Shown: piece by piece, positions 45,269 to 57,048 of the stretch | Numbering within the stretch: position 1 is the first letter of the stretch | How the letters are laid out: each line of letters opens with the position of its first letter | Source: Ypsolopha sequella | Taxonomy: Eukaryota > Arthropoda > Insecta > Lepidoptera > Ypsolophidae | Direction of reading: 5' to 3' | Assembly: GCA_934047225.1 (NCBI GenBank) | Contig: OW203986.1 | Coordinates: forward strand, 14,201,221 to 14,265,220 | Length of the DNA stretch: 64,000 nt | Made by a program: the position numbers and the translations under genes | The notes under the pieces: generated by a model | The model's input: the letters and a program-made list of their open reading frames with translations, nothing else | Database searches by the model: none | What the model was told of the DNA's origin: nothing

Positions 45269-45738
45269 TTATCTGCCTTTTTACACCTGTCGATCAATAA
45301 CAACAAAAAGCTCTCTATAAATTTGATGATTTAATATTCCACACATTTTAAAGTTTGTCTGAATGTACGAAAAAAGGTACACGGTTCACCAGTCAGAATA
45401 GGGCTTTTGCTGGCGTCCCTAATGACTTGTTTATTGATTTTTAGTTTAACACTTCAGTTCATTAGCAGATTTCTGTTTTGCTGTTTTGGTACGAAGCAGA
45501 AAGATAACGAAGGTATAGAAGTTATGATAAATTATTATGTTTTTATCTTTCTTTAGTGAGCTATAATAGGTACTCGTAAATTAATAGAGTCGTTGCTATT
45601 GGTTCCATGAAAGTTGCGAAAGTCTATTTTTTTGCGACATTATATTGAAGATGCAAAGCAATTTTCTGCTAGAGATAACCTCTAAACGAGTTCTGTTATC
45701 GAAATACGACACTCGACTACATTATTCCATTATTTTAC
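45269..45738. other. Unassigned, no gene seen
   Basis: AT-rich, nothing supported. Confidence 0.45.
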
Positions 45739-46254
45739 TACGGTTTCATATCCTAAGAGAAAAAACGGAACCCTTATAATATCACTGTTTTGTCCGTCTG
45801 TACATCTGCCACCGAGGTTTTTTCGAAAATAAACATCAAAATAATTCCTCTGGCATAAAATTTGGCATTACATGACGTGCACATATGATAATATAAAAAG
45901 TTAAATTTAATTTAATTTTAAATAATGGGCGGTCAGCTTAGTGCAATAAAAAAAAGTTTGAATTAATATATCGTATGAGGTATCATTTGAAAGAGCTACA
46001 TTTAAAGATTCCAAAACCAAATGTATTATTTGGTCCAGTGGTCCTAATGAGATAACTTAAAGTTTACTAGAAATGACCGTTCCTGATTTCTTAGATTTCT
46101 AAAGTTAAAGGTATTGAGAGTGCAGCTTTTTTGACAACTGTTGATAAAAAAAAATATTAAAAAAAGGTTTAATTTGGTCTATTAACTGCTCAATGTAGTA
46201 TTTGGTACGAAATCTTAATTGTGCGAGCCTGACTCGCTCTTGGCTGGTTTTTTG
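45739..46254 (+). mobile_element. Dispersed repeat family E, copy 2
   Basis: Begins actacggttt, then 'aacggaacccttataatatc' with 'ttttgtccgtctg', and ends 'gtgcgagcctgactcgctct' + tggctggttttttgg. Same organisation as 54516-55340 but shorter and diverged. Confidence 0.65.
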
Positions 46255-47329
46255 GTAATTACGACCATATCCAGGTGTCCATTATTATGTATTAATTTAT
46301 TGTTAACAGTACCTACGTAGTATATGTTTTAGTGGTAATAAAGACAATTTGTGCTGACATCTGAGACAAAGTTTGAGACTTTGAGAATTCACGCAAAAGA
46401 AAAAGTCTGTTTTGTAATTAGCTTAAGACTGTTATATGTCGAAATATATCTGGAAATTGTTATTTTAATAAGTGTTTTTATATAAATATGTAATATAAAC
46501 TGAATAGCTTAAGACTGGATTTTCTTAAAATGCACACTAAATGTAAAAACTGAATGTGAAGTCAACAGCTTATTTTCTTGATATTTTTTTCATAATTTTT
46601 ATCTAGCGATATCTAGCTACGAACTTTGGTGAAACACTCGTGGATATCGTGAATATATTGCTTCGTTTTTACGCAAAGTTTAGCAAGTTGTATAATTTTT
46701 ATCCGGAAATTAAAAAAGAGAGAAATACAAACGTCGTTCATGTAAAGAAAACTAAGTTTCTAAACTTTTCTATAAATAAACAGTTACCATTTCATGGAAA
46801 ACAGTCCTTACCTGAAAACATTTCACAAATTCGGCGCTTTTTTAATATCTCACCAACTTGCACCTCTTGATGACAGATGGGTCGAAGTACGGTGTGGGGG
46901 GAAGGGAAACATGTATAAAGATGTGTGCAAAGTTTCATTGAGATCAAAGCAATCAGGACGTTACAAACACCTAAATCATTTATATGGCAGCTGAGCGGGA
47001 TGGCCCACCAGCCATTTCCAATTCTTGACGCATGGACGGACGGACTTCTCTAAAAGGGTTTGAATTTTTATACGGAGCCCAAAACTATTTTTATCTTCGA
47101 AAGAGATCACAACCCGAAATCTATAATGAAATTCTCAGATATAATTATTAACCTCCCACAGAGTAGACGATCGCGGAACGATCACGCACGAGTAGTCCGA
47201 AAATAGCGCGAAAAGTGACGAAAAGCACCTGGCTTTGTGAAAAAGTCTTACAAAATAAACGAGTTACGTCAATACCAGCTTGAAAGACGACTTTGGTTTT
47301 AGTACAGATACTTTTATACATGCTATAAG
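46255..47329. other. Unassigned; short family E-like trace
   Basis: At about 47030-47085, 'catggacggacggacttctc' and 'tatacggagccc' recall family E. Frames of 66-76 codons at 46640-46994 have no recognisable motif. Confidence 0.4.
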
Positions 47330-47590
47330 CGACTGCCTTTGTAGTCGAGTGGTAGAGCGCTTGTCTGCTAGCCCAGAGGTCATGGGTTCAATCCCCGCGA
47401 TGCACAATAATGGAAGGCACGTTAAGCGGTTGGTCCATTTGTGTCCGAAGTCCTTTGGGATGTAATAATTGTAAAAACGAATGTATCAAGTGTGGGCTGT
47501 GACTTGCATTTCGCATTTCACATTTCACACTTGGGCACACCTCAAACACCCCCTCAAGGATTCATTTCGTGACGATATATATATGTATAT
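47330..47590 (+). mobile_element. tRNA-headed SINE, complete copy with a different core
   Basis: Head with A-box-like tagtcgagtggtagagcgc (47342-47360) and B-box gggttcaatcccc (47384-47396), spacing as in tRNA. The core (ggaaggcacgttaagcggtt) differs from 29402-29612. The tail cctcaaacaccccctcaagg + attcatttcgtgacgatata matches that copy's tail. Ends in a short AT run. No intact tRNA cloverleaf, so not a tRNA gene. Confidence 0.87.
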
Positions 47591-48089
47591 TAAACTAGTC
47601 ATAATAGCTGTTAAGGTTTTTCGTTGGTCAATTGAACCGTAAATCGAAATAACAGATACTGATGAGCTTTACAAAGTCTTTTATACGGATGCTTTTGCAA
47701 AATGATGAAATAAAAGTTTTAGCTAAAAGCCGGTAAAAGATATAAAAATGTCCGAAAGAAATAGTTACAGTGAGAAATGGGCAAACACTAAACAGGTTAC
47801 TACGGCCATAAAGAAACCTTTAACAATCAGCTTGCTTGCTTTAGACTTTTAACAGCAAAAGTACGGTCGATTTTAAATTTAAGCCGTCGTAGATCGTCTT
47901 TATGTGACGCGGATTTGCAGTCCGAACATGGCAAAATGTATTTTTATCTGATTTCGGACTTATCTTTCTTTATTGCATGACTTTTCATTGCAAGTTCAGA
48001 CGATGCATGTAAGCGGAATCAGCGCCAGCGACTGAAAATACAATAAAATTAAAAACTGTTTACTGTAGCCAGACTGATTCTGATCAATA
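47591..48089. other. Unassigned, no gene seen
   Basis: Nothing supported. Confidence 0.45.
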
Positions 48090-48349
48090 TACTGGGTGTT
48101 AATTTAATAGCCTTTTTCCTTCAAACAGGTTGTTTTACCCATGAATATTGAACAATGGGGCCAAGCCTGAAAGCGCGAAAAAAAATTAGCTGTTCCATAG
48201 AAAAGTTAAATAACTACTCGACCAAAATATATGAAACAGCTCATTTATTTTTTGCGGTTTTACGGTTGGCTCCACTGTAAAAGTTGTTCATATTAATGGG
48301 TAGAACACCCCACCCCGTTTTAAGGAAAAGGTTATCTTAACACTTTGTA
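48090..48349. mobile_element. Foldback MITE family M, copy 5 (reference copy)
   Basis: Ends tactgggtgttaatttaata and 'aaggttatcttaacactttgta', bounded by TA. Inside: 'cctttttccttcaaacaggt', 'gaaaagttaaataactactc', 'gaccaaaatatatgaaacag', 'acggttggctccactgtaaa'. Other copies at 19880, 23045, 28966 and 35288. Confidence 0.82.
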
Positions 48350-49057
48350 TTATTTAATTATTGATTTTCGATCAAATAAATTGATATACAATAAATTTCC
48401 AGGACGAACGTGCCTGCTGCCACTTTACGGGTTAAAAGAGCACAAAACAAAAAAAGGCTGATTTACTATTTGAATTTGAAAAATGAATCTAAAATATTTT
48501 CGAACACGTTGGTTTCAACAAGACTACGCGTAAACTTGTTCTTTTTGAAGGAACCAGTATTCCAATAGCAGAAACAAAAAAAACTTTTGTTTCCAATAAC
48601 AAATGATTTATTTTCAATATTCGAACCTTGTTGTACAATTCAGCGAGTGGTTTACTCCTAAAAGGAGCGGGTCGGTCGAAAGCGAAAGTACGCGACCGGA
48701 TAAATCGCTTTCCAATACCGTTTTCTCTTTTCAAAACATATTTCTATTGTTTTTCGACGAGAATCTGAAATTTTAATGGCACGATTAGAAAGTTTCGATC
48801 GATGGTTCCGAAAATTAAAATTTCTTTATGAAAAGAGATGAATGAATATTCACGATTTCAGTTTGTTCTATTATTTCTATTATTTTGAACAGAAATCTGG
48901 ATTTCTCCTTTCATAGTCAAAAGTTTTTAGTGGCTCAAATAAAATATGTAGAGAAAACTACGGAAGATGTAGGAACGGAAATGGCGGTCAGTTATTATGA
49001 TCAAAAATATCGTTAACCAGCCGGCAAATAGTGGATAAGATCCTTAGATCCAAGACC
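48350..49057. other. Unassigned, no supported gene
   Basis: An 81-codon minus-strand frame at 48489-48734 has no recognised motif. Confidence 0.4.
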
Positions 49058-49501
49058 TTAAGGCGATATGTAAAAGTTTTAGCGTCCCTGTTACTCCATA
49101 TGCAAAAAAATCCTCAGTGCGAGAGGGACGGATTCGTGGAAAAGTAGCAAAAAGTCAGTTTTTTATTAATATAAAATGTACTGAAGTTCCTATCAAAATT
49201 TCGTTTAACCAGGTCCCGTTACCGTTAAATACCGTTAATACCGTTAAAACCCATCTGATAAAATATAGTTGCAGTCTACATGTCACTTTAAACAGTCAAA
49301 CCAGGAGAATTGGTGTCGAAAAGGACCTCATTTCAATAAATATTTCTATCGAGTCGAATTTCTCCAATCGCGTTTCTGTTTTAACAGATCCCTAGAAAAA
49401 ACATCCAAAAATAATATACTATTTTATCAAAATAATACATTATTTACTGAAGTAGATATGCAAGTCCTTAAAGTGTCGATTTTTTTTCCGTAGCGCCTTA
49501 A
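49058..49501 (+). mobile_element. TTAA-flanked MITE, family B, copy 1 (reference)
   Basis: TTAA at 49058-49061 and 49498-49501; 444 bp. The left end TTAAGGCGATATG and the right end, read inward, TTAAGGCGCTACGG form the inverted termini. An internal near-tandem 'taccgttaa' occurs three times near 49220-49248. piggyBac-like by target preference; no transposase. Confidence 0.87.
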
Positions 49502-49889
49502 ATCTTGTTATTAATAACAAAAGCCTCTACCCAGGGTCCCTGCTCATGCAATAAGTCGTTAATAAAATACATTATAAAAATAATACAATGATTGTAAAAT
49601 AATTAATGTATTTCGAGCCACCGAAATGTTACTTAAGACTGTACATGAGCCAAGAGCATGAACAACGCCCGCCACACTTTCGAGAATTCGTTTGAAAAAA
49701 TTCGGACACTCCTCGTCTTAAAAAAATTATATTTGATTTATTTATCTTTTATCTAGGGATTCTACTTATCAACAATGTATTAAGATTTACGCCTTTATAA
49801 AAAAAAATGTTTACCACCCTCTTTTTTTTTGGTTTTCAAACGTTCGTTTCAAGAACGCGGTTAAGAAATCAACTTGATTTTTTTTTTCA

Positions 49890-50135
49890 TCAAATTGGTA
49901 ATAGAAATATGAAGGGATTATACTTAAATCTAATATTTTTTCCCTACAAAATATTTCAGTATTAGTTAAGAACACAATTCGTTGTTTCGCTGTGTGAGCA
50001 TTAGTATTATGAGTCCAAGAAAAAGAGGCCAATGAGCCAACATACAATCGACACTATCAAAAGCAAATAAGGTCTTTCCCATTGGACTTATTGAGCTGGA
50101 CGGGTAATAAAAAAAGTTGCTAGGGTAGGCCATCC
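49890..50135 (-). repeat. Dispersed repeat family G, copy 1, with a conserved short frame
   Basis: Aligns inverted with 61948-62160 (shared 'tatgttggctc', 'ttggcctctttttcttgg', 'aatactgaaatattttgtag'). Read on its minus strand it is open through YVGSLASFSWT..NT..NTEIFCR, and the other copy is open in the same frame with the same NTEIFCR. This hints at former coding use, perhaps of a transposon protein. Both copies have stops just upstream. Confidence 0.55.
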
Positions 50136-50312
50136 TCTTAAGACTTAAAAGTTAAACTAAATAAAAACCTTATCTAGGTTGTCGCTGCTGCATGGCAGGG
50201 TTACAGGGTTCCCAACTGCCCAACGCTTGCCGCGTTGCCCTGTTTGTATGGACAAGCTGATGCGTTGGCCAAAATAAGCTCCAGCTCTTGTAAAAGATAA
50301 TACAATATTAAA

Positions 50313-50750
50313 TCTATCTACATAAATTAATATCCTGACTGTAGTGGCGTGCATAGAACTTTTTTCCGGAAAAGCAATCAGAAGGTCACGCTTTACAATA
50401 AAAAAAATATTTAAATTTAAATAACTCTTTGAAAAAAAAAAGTTTGTATGAAAATGTTCACTCTAGGGTAGGCAGTGCCTACCCTGGCGTCATACAAAAC
50501 TTTCTTTTTTCAAAGTGTCATTTAAATTTTTTCATATTTTTTTTACTGTCAAACTTGACCCTCTGATTACTTTTCCGGAAAAAAGTTCTATGCACGCCAC
50601 TGCTTGACTGACTGATTGATCAACGCCCAGACTAAACGCCCTATAGGAACATGAAATTTGTACTGGTTTCCTTGTAAGATGTAGAAATCAGTTAAAAAGG
50701 GATTTTGGGAGAATCCCACGGGATCCACACGACGCATGGGCGTCCGCTAG
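50313..50750 (+). mobile_element. Helitron-like non-autonomous element with a nested hAT MITE
   Basis: Starts TCTATCTACATAAATTAATA after A (50312) and ends gggcgtccgCTAG before T (50751). The 5' TC, the 3' CTAG and insertion between A and T are Helitron rules. The phrases 'aatatcctgactgactga' and 'gggcgtccgctagt' are, from memory, typical of lepidopteran Helitron ends. It is interrupted by the hAT MITE at 50342-50602, leaving about 177 bp of Helitron sequence. No Rep/helicase coding. Confidence 0.65.
50334..50610. mobile_element. hAT foldback MITE with 8-bp target duplication
   Basis: Body 50342-50602. Arms of about 45 bp: tagtggcgtgcatagaactt + tttccggaaaag, paired with the sequence ending agttctatgcacgccactg. 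Flanks cctgactg (50334-50341) and cttgactg (50603-50610) match at 7 of 8. The CAGTGGCG terminus resembles that of 39229-39823. A central palindrome surrounds gtaggcagtgcctac. Confidence 0.88.
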
Positions 50751-51048
50751 TTTATGTATATAATTTTCAAGTGTTGCCACAGAAGAAATAATTTGTACTA
50801 TGACGTAGTATTGCAATGAAATCACTACGAAATTAAAAGATGGCAAGTCGCAGGACTACCTAAAATTTGGTTGTTCCCAGTGATAATTCAATTTCGACGC
50901 ACCAAATTACAGCTCAGTTGTCTTAGATTATCAAGGAACAACCGACCCTCGCTATTTGACTTCCGTTTTTTGATTGATTTATTTATTTGATAGGAGAAGA
51001 AACAGATGTATGGTTGACTATAATTAGGTGAATACATTAGTTTAGTTA

Positions 51049-51318
51049 TATATAAGGTCTTTCAATTTAAATGGAAAGTAATTTAGTAGGTGATTCAGCA
51101 TCGTTAATACATCACATTCCACTGCAAAGTACTTTTTTTGCGTGAACTTTTTCTTCACTTGTCCATACAAACTGAGTCAGCTGATCGGACCACTTTGTAC
51201 TGAGAAGTGAAAAAAATTCGCGCAAAAAAAAGTGCTTTGCAGTGGAATGTGATGTATTAACGATACTGAATCACCTCCTAAATTACTTTCCATTTAAATT
51301 GAAAGAACTTATATATAT
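51049..51318. mobile_element. Foldback MITE, long arms
   Basis: Arms of about 100 bp: aaggtctttcaatttaaatg and 'gaaagtaatttag' on the left; the reverse complement ends at aatttaaattgaaagaactt. Inner arms pair 'acatcacattccactgcaaa' with 'tttgcagtggaatgtgatgt'. The TA-rich flanks (tatata) suggest a TA target. Confidence 0.88.
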
Positions 51319-51980
51319 ATATATTCCCATAATATTCTCACCGATTCGATTAGATAAAGAGATAAAAATGAAGCAGATGAAGAAATTAGTCAATAGATAG
51401 ATAAATGGTTTATAACAATATTTGCTATAAACCCAAAGTAACTATACAAACAAAACTAAAACCTACAGCACGCACATGCAGAATTGATGATTGAACCCTA
51501 AAACCTTGACATTATCGAGTCGATAGTTAGGTTATAGTTCCCGCACTTACTTTTGACATGTTATATTTTTTCCCGCGTCAAAAAAGTTAGAGTGGTTAGA
51601 GTTTGACTTAGTTATCTTGCTATCATAATGTTCTTTTTTGCGGTCAGACCTATCAATTCAATTACATATAATCTGATTAACAACTAGTCTGAGATAAGAG
51701 CTGACTGCTTTAAATGATAATCATATAACAAGCACAATCGCAGTTACTATTAAATAATGGTAGAGGTTCATGCTTTACGTTGTACGATCATTATAAATAG
51801 GTTATGTAATTTAATTACACATATTAAAATTTTTTCAATATTTTTTTCTTTCGTTCCAACAGCGTGTGTGTTGGATCTTGGTTTTATTTGTTGGATTGAA
51901 CAAGATAAATTGTAAAGAATTTCCGGAAGGAAACGCGGGATCCCTAAATCTCAGGTTACCAGGATCTCATTGTATCTTAG
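51319..51980. other. Unassigned, no gene seen
   Basis: AT-rich. An 86-codon frame starting at 51866 runs into the family A element and is spurious. Confidence 0.45.
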
Positions 51981-52404
51981 TTAAGAGGCTATGCGAATTT
52001 TATTTTTGTCACTGTCACTCCAAGCGAAAAATCGTGCAGTGCGAGAGGGGCGGATTCAGGGCAAAAGGGAAAAAAGTTGGTTTTATATTTTTATTAAAAA
52101 AACTAAAATATCTAGCAAAATTTTAAATATCAAATCTCTAGATATTGTTAAAACACACCAAATAAAATATGTTTGAGTTCTGCATATAGTTCCTATTCGT
52201 CAAACGAGGAGAAAAAGTGTGTTTGAAGACCTCATTTCAACAATTATTTATATCGAGGAAAATTTATACAAACATGTTTTCCAATTTCAAAACCCTAGAT
52301 TATAAAGTCAAACTGCATATACCAGAAATTTATTAAAATTTTCCGTGTATTTCATGAAATACACAGAAAAGAAACACCCGTATTTTTTTCGCATATCGCC
52401 TTAA
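51981..52404 (+). mobile_element. TTAA-flanked MITE, family A, copy 3
   Basis: TTAA at 51981-51984 and 52401-52404; 424 bp, same length and orientation as 215-638 and very similar to it. High similarity and intact ends suggest recent activity of the family. No transposase. Confidence 0.88.
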
Positions 52405-53212
52405 TGTAAATGGTTTAATTTTTTTTAGTTCAGGCCTTGCAAGCGCAACATACCAAACTTGAGACATAATATTCCAGTTTATAATTTGAGAAAATTTCGC
52501 TAAGCGTATAATTAATGACAGATTGAGCACCTTATTTTGCATCAATCAAAACTATTCAGAACTGAACTTTATGATGTTTTTTTTTGGATAAAATAGCACG
52601 CTCTGAGCCGTGGCTTTTACGACAAACGAAGACACGCGCTTACGCAAATCTGCGTTTTATAAATGTAAGGTATCAAATCTAAGTTAAATAAAACTAAAGG
52701 GAAGATACGATACCCGGCTTCCCGCGCGTACAGGCCCATGGACCTCTATTTGTTCGCTTCGTCTCGCATGCTATCGCTTTCGTTCGGTGGGCCTTGTTCA
52801 TAAAGAGGCCCATTTTTCAGTAGACGATATAAGAACGTACCCTATCCCCTCTTTGTTATATCAATGGTTAAATCATGTACTTGCATGTATCTCCAGTAAT
52901 CACACAAAAGAGGCATATAGGTAACAATAACATGATTGCTTCACGGGTCCGGGAGCGGGATTAACCAAATTAGGGTTCCGTATCGGCAGCCAACAGCGAA
53001 GCCCGAGTCGAAGGTATTTCTCCAGGGAGGACTAAATCACGGGCCTCATGGATGCTCCAGACACAACAAGCCCAATGTTTGGGGGATGTTTTTTTAATCA
53101 GTTTTAGTGTTCCGTAGGCTACGTCGCAGAAACCCCTAGTATCGGTAAATATTTGACTTACGTCATAACGTCATTACGTTTATAGAATTAAATGAGACTT
53201 GAGGATAATTCA
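52405..53212. other. Unassigned; two GC-richer stretches
   Basis: 52700-52830 and 52940-53060 are GC-richer, with 'cttcgtctcgcatgctatcg' and 'agggttccgtatcggcagcc', and look repeat-like, but no second copy is present to define an element. No gene. Confidence 0.4.
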
Positions 53213-53284
53213 TGATTTATATAAAAACGGCTCACCTCACCCGATCATAACACGTATTGAGGTGAGCCGTTTTTATATAAATCA
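53213..53284. mobile_element. Short perfect-arm hairpin element
   Basis: tgatttatataaaaacggct + cacctca pairs with tgaggtg + agccgtttttatataaatca around a loop of about 18 bases. Both flanks carry cgtcattacgt (about 53169 and 53285), possibly a duplicated target. Confidence 0.85.
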
Positions 53285-53479
53285 CGTCATTACGTGCTAC
53301 AAATAAGTATTAAAATTAAAAAACATATGTTTTTAATATATTTATTCTTATTGTTAATTCTTTGTTATACACAAATAAATTAATAACAATATGGATCTAA
53401 ATATAATTTACAGTGGCGAGCTCCAAACAGGGATTTCCTCCAGCAAACAGAGCCTAAGAGTGAGATGTTTGTTTAAAAA

Positions 53480-53695
53480 ATTCCATCCGTCCATCAGCCC
53501 GTATTCATCCACTGCTGGACATAGGCCTCCCCCATTACGCCACTCTTGGCGGTCCTCAGTCATCCTCATCCAGCCGCCACCCGCAAAGTCCTTCAGATCA
53601 TCAGTCCAGCGGGCACGAGGGTGGCCTACGCTGCGCTTTGCTGTACGTGGTCTCCATTTCAATGCCTTACAGCCCCAACGGTTATCACGCCGATT
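53480..53695 (-). mobile_element. RTE-type LINE ORF C-terminus, frameshifted
   Basis: The minus-strand translation reads ALKWRPRTAKRSVGHPRARW then TDDLKDFAGGGWMRMTEDRQ and EWRN. This corresponds to the C-terminal region of insect RTE-like reverse-transcriptase ORFs (pattern W-P-R...R-S-x-G-x-P..R-W-x-D-D...W-M-R...D-R..W). An extra G at about 53528-53532 shifts frame just before the expected end: the next frame gives EAYVQQW. Only about 70 residues survive, without the polymerase or endonuclease domains. Confidence 0.85.
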
Positions 53696-54515
53696 TAAAA
53701 AATTTATGTGCACAAAATAAATTCCTTAATTAACATAAAGTATTTTTTCTCGAATGAAAATCGCGTTCGTATTTAATATTTTATTTTTTTTTCCATTCTA
53801 ATTGCTGCGGAACTCCATGTGAGCTGTTGCATTCGTCCTTGCGTGACCGACTTTTAATTCGTGTTGGTACGAATTTTATGGACTCGCGTAAAAAGTAAAA
53901 TATTACCAAAGCATATGTACGCTTATGTGTACCATGGGAAAATATCCGAGTTCGGAACATTAAACTACTTACGTCGAAAATGTCATGTTACCTTTCAAGG
54001 GACCTCCGTGGGTGGGCTTACCTTATAAACCTATAAACATAATAAATTCTTACATCACAGACCTGTACTAAAGATTACGTAACAATGGAGAGAATATGTT
54101 GTAGTGCATCAGTTTTAAAAAGTATGATGATATTATTGACCCGATTCAGAACCTGTATGTTGCAAATATCACGCATAAAGTAAACGTTTCTAGCCTTGGC
54201 CAGTCAATAATAATATGCTATTGAATGAATGCTTGTTTTTCAGTTTACAGACTTAAAGTACAAGGGTATTGAGATTCATGTATACTGAGAGATTCGTCCA
54301 AGGCACAGTCCCGTGCCAATAATAAGTTACTGCAACTTCGCAAAATAATGACTTGATGTTCGTTGGTGGTCGAAGAGGTATGAAGTTATTTTTTATTTGT
54401 AAACCAAATACGTAGTAGTTCAAGTCTTGTAATGAAGTATTGTTTTTCCTGCAAATTCGTTTTTTTTCCGCTTAGTTCTCCGCGAATATCTGCCTCCCAC
54501 TTTTACAAGTATTGT
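53696..54515. other. Unassigned, no gene seen
   Basis: AT-rich, nothing supported. Confidence 0.45.
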
Positions 54516-55340
54516 TTTTAGGGTTCCGTAGTACCTAAAAGGTACAAAAGGAACCTTTATGGTGAGACTCCGTTGTCCGTTCGTTCGTCCGTCCGTCCGT
54601 ATGTCACAGCCTCGTAAAGTTTCACACCGTTAAAGATAAAGACATAAAATTTAGCACAAAAATAGTATTAATTTGCCTACAAATCACGGTGTAAAAAAAA
54701 TATGAAAAATTTGAAATTGTCCAAAATATTTCCAAAACAAAAGTGATAAAAATAAAAAAATATTATTCTAAAAGTACAATACGGGTATCAAATTGTAAAT
54801 ATTACACAGTTAATTGTAAAAATATATACTTTTACTGTAATTACTTGCACTTGTTTCGAGAAATCTTTAAAAAACCACAAAAACCCTTTATCTCCAAAAC
54901 TGGTAAACCGAAAAATATGAAAAAATGTCGATTATAGATCATTTAGCCAATTATAGAAAAACTATAGCGATTAAAAAATTGTTGAGCACAAACGAGAAAT
55001 ATTTAAAAAAATATTAAAAATATTTTATAAAAATAGAATAGGGATATAAAATTGTAGGTATTAAAAAGCTGATTGTAAAAATATATTGTTTGGCTATATT
55101 TAATTGCATCTATTTCGAGAAATCCTTGAAAAACCATAAAAAAAATGTCCTCCCCCCTTATCTCCAAAACTGGTGGCCTGAAAACATGAAAAAATCATAG
55201 TATTATGTTTTTACGTAAAGATTACAGGAAAAATAAAGCGGTTGAGAAATTCACGAAAAAAACGCAAAATTTAATTTTTCATTCACAATACGGAACCCTA
55301 GGTACGCGAGTCTGACTCGCACTTGGCCGTTTTTTTTTTA
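54516..55340 (+). mobile_element. Dispersed repeat family E, copy 3 (longest)
   Basis: Begins tttttagggttccgtagtac, with a (GTCC)n-like run 'cgttcgtccgtccgtccgta' at 54582. Ends 'caatacggaaccctaggtac' + gcgagtctgactcgcacttg + gccgt and a T-run. The ends carry agggttccgta in inverted orientation. The inner part holds two diverged direct units: 'ttatctccaaaactggt' at 54888 and 55159, with 'atttcgagaaatcNttNaaa' at 54854 and 55114. Confidence 0.7.
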
Positions 55341-56319
55341 TTACCTTATTAGCTTAGGCACTAGCGCCTGATGGAAAGCATCGATGGGACCTAGGATGAA
55401 CCACGGGAAATTGAAAGCGTTGAAGGGAACTGTTCAGGGACTACCGCTAATTCTATACAAATTGGTAACGGACTGATATTTTGCAACTGCCTGTAACCAC
55501 TTCCCCGGTACGGCTTCTCATGACGTCACGCCGGGACACGAGTCACTTGGTGGTATGGTTTCGTCATAAGGGTGGTGACAAGTCACGGGAGTTCACTCCC
55601 TAGATGGCGTATTTACCCTGGTTTTAAAACGTTTTAACGTTTTAAAACTTCATTCATCATCCCTACAGCTGAAATATGGAACTCCTGAAAGCGTCTGTAT
55701 TTCCAGATTGTTATAATCCAGATTCCTTTAACAGAAGAGAAAACAAATCGACGCTAGTAGTGGCCAAGCGTAAGCCCGTAGTGAATTATAAAAAAAATTT
55801 GGTTAGAAAATCAGATTTCCTGGTTTCTGAATATACATAAGTTACAATACGACTAGCAATCTTGACGCAGGGTCTGAATCGAACACTCTACTGGGGATCC
55901 CTAAGGGCAAGGAAGGCTCTAAAACCCGGGCTTTATGTCCGTCACATCAGGGCCGCTAACATAGAATTATGTGTTTTCTGAGCTTGCTTTCTGCGAAAGT
56001 TATGATTATACGGATGCTGTTATTCTGGGTGCAAGAATAAAGGTCTCTGAATCTTTCGAACTGTCTTTCTTATGATTGATTTTGGCATTTTAATATTCGG
56101 AATATCTTTCATTCTTAATCATTTCTTAACCTAACCCCCATTTTATTCATCTTTGTTGTCTCACTACAACCAACTGGTTTCGCTTACAAGCATTCTCAAG
56201 GTTTTTGAGCATCCATTTTATTATAATTTGTCTAATAGAAAGTATCTCTTGAAAAAGATTTATTTCCAATAATAGTTTATTATAAGAAAATAGTTTGCTA
56301 TAGTTATTTCGAATTGTAA
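55341..56319. other. Unassigned; GC-richer start
   Basis: 55350-55615 is GC-richer and could be an old retroelement piece, but no motif is recognised. A palindrome, ttttaaaacgttttaacgtt, lies at 55622. Confidence 0.4.
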
Positions 56320-56483
56320 ATTAACATTATATCATTGTAGTATAGAAACGCAGAAAGAAATGTAAATCTGGATGTCAGGAGCTCCGAACTTCTTGTATCC
56401 TTATCTTACCTATTTATATTATTATATCCTTGCGATGGATAAATCGCTAAGTATTCAAACATGGAAATTTATTTCTATTATAA
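56320..56483 (+). mobile_element. MITE family C, copy 3 (centre shortened)
   Basis: attaacattatatcattgta, 'tagaaacgcagaaagaaatg', then 'ttgcgatggataaatcgcta' and 'ggaaatttatttctatta'. The second arm of the palindrome is missing. Confidence 0.75.
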
Positions 56484-57048
56484 TTTCGAATCGATTCGAC
56501 TGAGCCAGTCTAGCAGGCCAAAATTTATCTTCAACCATTTAAAATAGTGAGCAAATTAAAATTTTTGGGAAAATTTGCAGACTTTTCTATAGGTTCAATC
56601 CCGAAATATCGAGGAAAAATCCTATGTTCGTAATAAAAGCGAAAAGAAGGCTACCGGAGCTTACCACAATTACATATTTGTGCTCCAAATAAAACGGGTT
56701 CTATTCTGGTTACGATTTCATTCCACGATTATTTCTGTCGTAAGAACCTAATGCTGCAGTAAAGATGCGATGGCAAGTGATGCTGAGTTATCTAGGAGGT
56801 TATTGTCTTTTTACTATCACTCAACATCTTCAGCTCCCTATCCATACATTTACTTTTACTACTAGTATTGTATTATCTGTGATTTTACTTATCAAGATTG
56901 TGGCTATGATTTTTTTTTGTAAATAAATCTAAAGCTTTTACTTCAGTACGTATGTATAATTGAGCAAATAAAAGCGCCGAGAAAATAAACAATTTTTTTA
57001 AAGCAAGACTTGTGCAATAATTACTTTGAAAAAACATGAAAACATTTT
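56484..57048. other. Unassigned, no gene seen
   Basis: Nothing supported. Confidence 0.45.

Noticed and set aside
47330..47405. tRNA gene suggested by A and B boxes
   Set aside because: Acceptor-stem ends do not pair, and the sequence continues into a SINE core and tail shared with another locus.
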